A stretch of DNA of 6,526 bases, taken from the NCBI GenBank assembly GCA_021298235.1, contig JAJTDX010000145.1, positions 1 to 6,526 on the forward strand, written 5' to 3'. The notes beneath the pieces are model-generated. The model did no database searches, was not told the origin of the DNA, and saw only the letters and a list, made by a program, of their open reading frames with translations. The stretch comes from Cryomorphaceae bacterium. GTDB lineage: Bacteria; Bacteroidota; Bacteroidia; Flavobacteriales; Crocinitomicaceae. Both the position numbers and the translations under genes were made by a program. Below are positions 6,099 through 6,526 of this stretch, in pieces (within the stretch, counting starts at the first letter, position 1; the number at the start of each line of letters is the position of its first letter).

Positions 6099-6526
6099 AT
6101 GATCATGAAGGCTGTAATTATTGTTCTGCTGGTTTTGGGAGGTATTGTTTTTGTTTCAAAGAAATTGGGACTGAACGAAACCGAAATCAAAGAAAATGTT
6201 CCCATCGATGACACTTCCCGGGTAGACTTATTGTATAAAGTTGATGACAGTACATTTCCGGAGCACTGGGTCAATTCGGAGATCGATGCTCATGTTGAGG
6301 AGATAGACAGTGCTGAGTTTGCAAAAAATAAAATCATCTTGGAGCAGGCACTTTCCAAGTATCCTCTTTCTGTGTTGCAAAAGCACCTAAATAGAATCTA
6401 TATTTTTGAAAATATGACTTTTTACGGGTTGGGCTATGGAGGAACATACTATGAAAATACCGTTTATGTTGTCCTTAGTGAGTATGATGACTATTTTATT
6501 GAAGAATCATTCCATCACGAATTCTC
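6099..6526 (+). CDS. Membrane-anchored or secreted protein, possible zinc metallopeptidase (3' end missing)
   Basis: The frame is open from the ATG at 6099 to the window end, giving 142 complete codons. A second ATG at 6105 is an equally good start. A hydrophobic stretch follows at once (AVIIVLLVLGGIVFV, residues 5-19) and then Lys-Lys. It has no obvious signal-peptidase site, so it is a signal anchor or an uncleaved signal, with the rest outside the inner membrane. The region at 25-90 is polar and acidic. Residues about 100-138 (with LQKHLNRIYIF, YGLGYGGTYYENTVYV and ESF) look like a folded domain leading to His139-His140-Glu141-Phe142-Ser143, where the window stops. If residue 144 is His this would be the HExxH zinc site of a metallopeptidase; the deciding codon is not in the window. 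It starts four bases after the small secreted protein and is probably co-transcribed with it. Confidence 0.75.
   Translation, partial: MIMKAVIIVLLVLGGIVFVSKKLGLNETEIKENVPIDDTSRVDLLYKVDDSTFPEHWVNSEIDAHVEEIDSAEFAKNKIILEQALSKYPLSVLQKHLNRIYIFENMTFYGLGYGGTYYENTVYVVLSEYDDYFIEESFHHEF

Noticed and set aside
5951..6274. A 107-codon open frame on the minus strand
   Set aside because: It covers the end of the secreted protein gene and the start of the next one. The + strand genes have a signal peptide, a conserved tail and tight spacing, while this frame has nothing to support it.
1..6526. Defence system, toxin-antitoxin pair, phage or mobile element
   Set aside because: No nuclease-helicase, reverse transcriptase, transposase, integrase or terminal repeats were seen. 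The Smr and M50 genes alone are common housekeeping families.

Overview
The window reads as chromosomal DNA of a Bacteroidota bacterium, most likely in or near the Flavobacteriia. The evidence is an AT-leaning composition, no Shine-Dalgarno-like sequence before any of the starts, a fused hisIE gene, a DUF2027-like/Smr protein, one TAnnTTTG-type promoter box, and a secreted protein whose C-terminus resembles a short type IX secretion (T9SS) tail. All recognisable genes are on the + strand and there is little non-coding DNA. The lineage is an inference; no marker gene fixes the genus.

Positions 1-1286 hold the end of a histidine biosynthesis operon: hisF, cut at its 5' end by the window edge, then hisIE, overlapping it by 11 bases. 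Two unrelated genes follow closely and are probably on the same transcript. They are a multi-pass M50 (site-2-protease-like) membrane metalloprotease (1311-2267) and a protein with an N-terminal DUF2027-like region and a C-terminal Smr domain (2233-2808), whose start lies inside the protease gene.

After a 112-base gap with a probable promoter comes the most unusual gene, at 2921-5458. It encodes an 845-residue protein with no signal peptide, an 11-residue Asp tract, a DnaJ-like cysteine-rich region with 12 cysteines but no J domain, a middle region I cannot assign, one transmembrane helix, a bacterial SH3-like domain and an acidic tail. The simplest topology puts the zinc-binding part in the cytoplasm and the SH3 domain in the periplasm, so the protein would span the inner membrane. 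Its function is unknown. A clear rho-independent terminator follows at 5486-5522.

The last part holds a small secreted protein (5555-6094) with a T9SS-like tail. Four bases later a membrane-anchored or secreted protein begins (6099 onward). It runs off the window exactly where a possible zinc-metallopeptidase motif, His-His-Glu-Phe-Ser, begins. These two genes are probably co-transcribed. I saw no RNA genes, mobile elements, CRISPR arrays or phage genes, and nothing that clearly forms a defence system.
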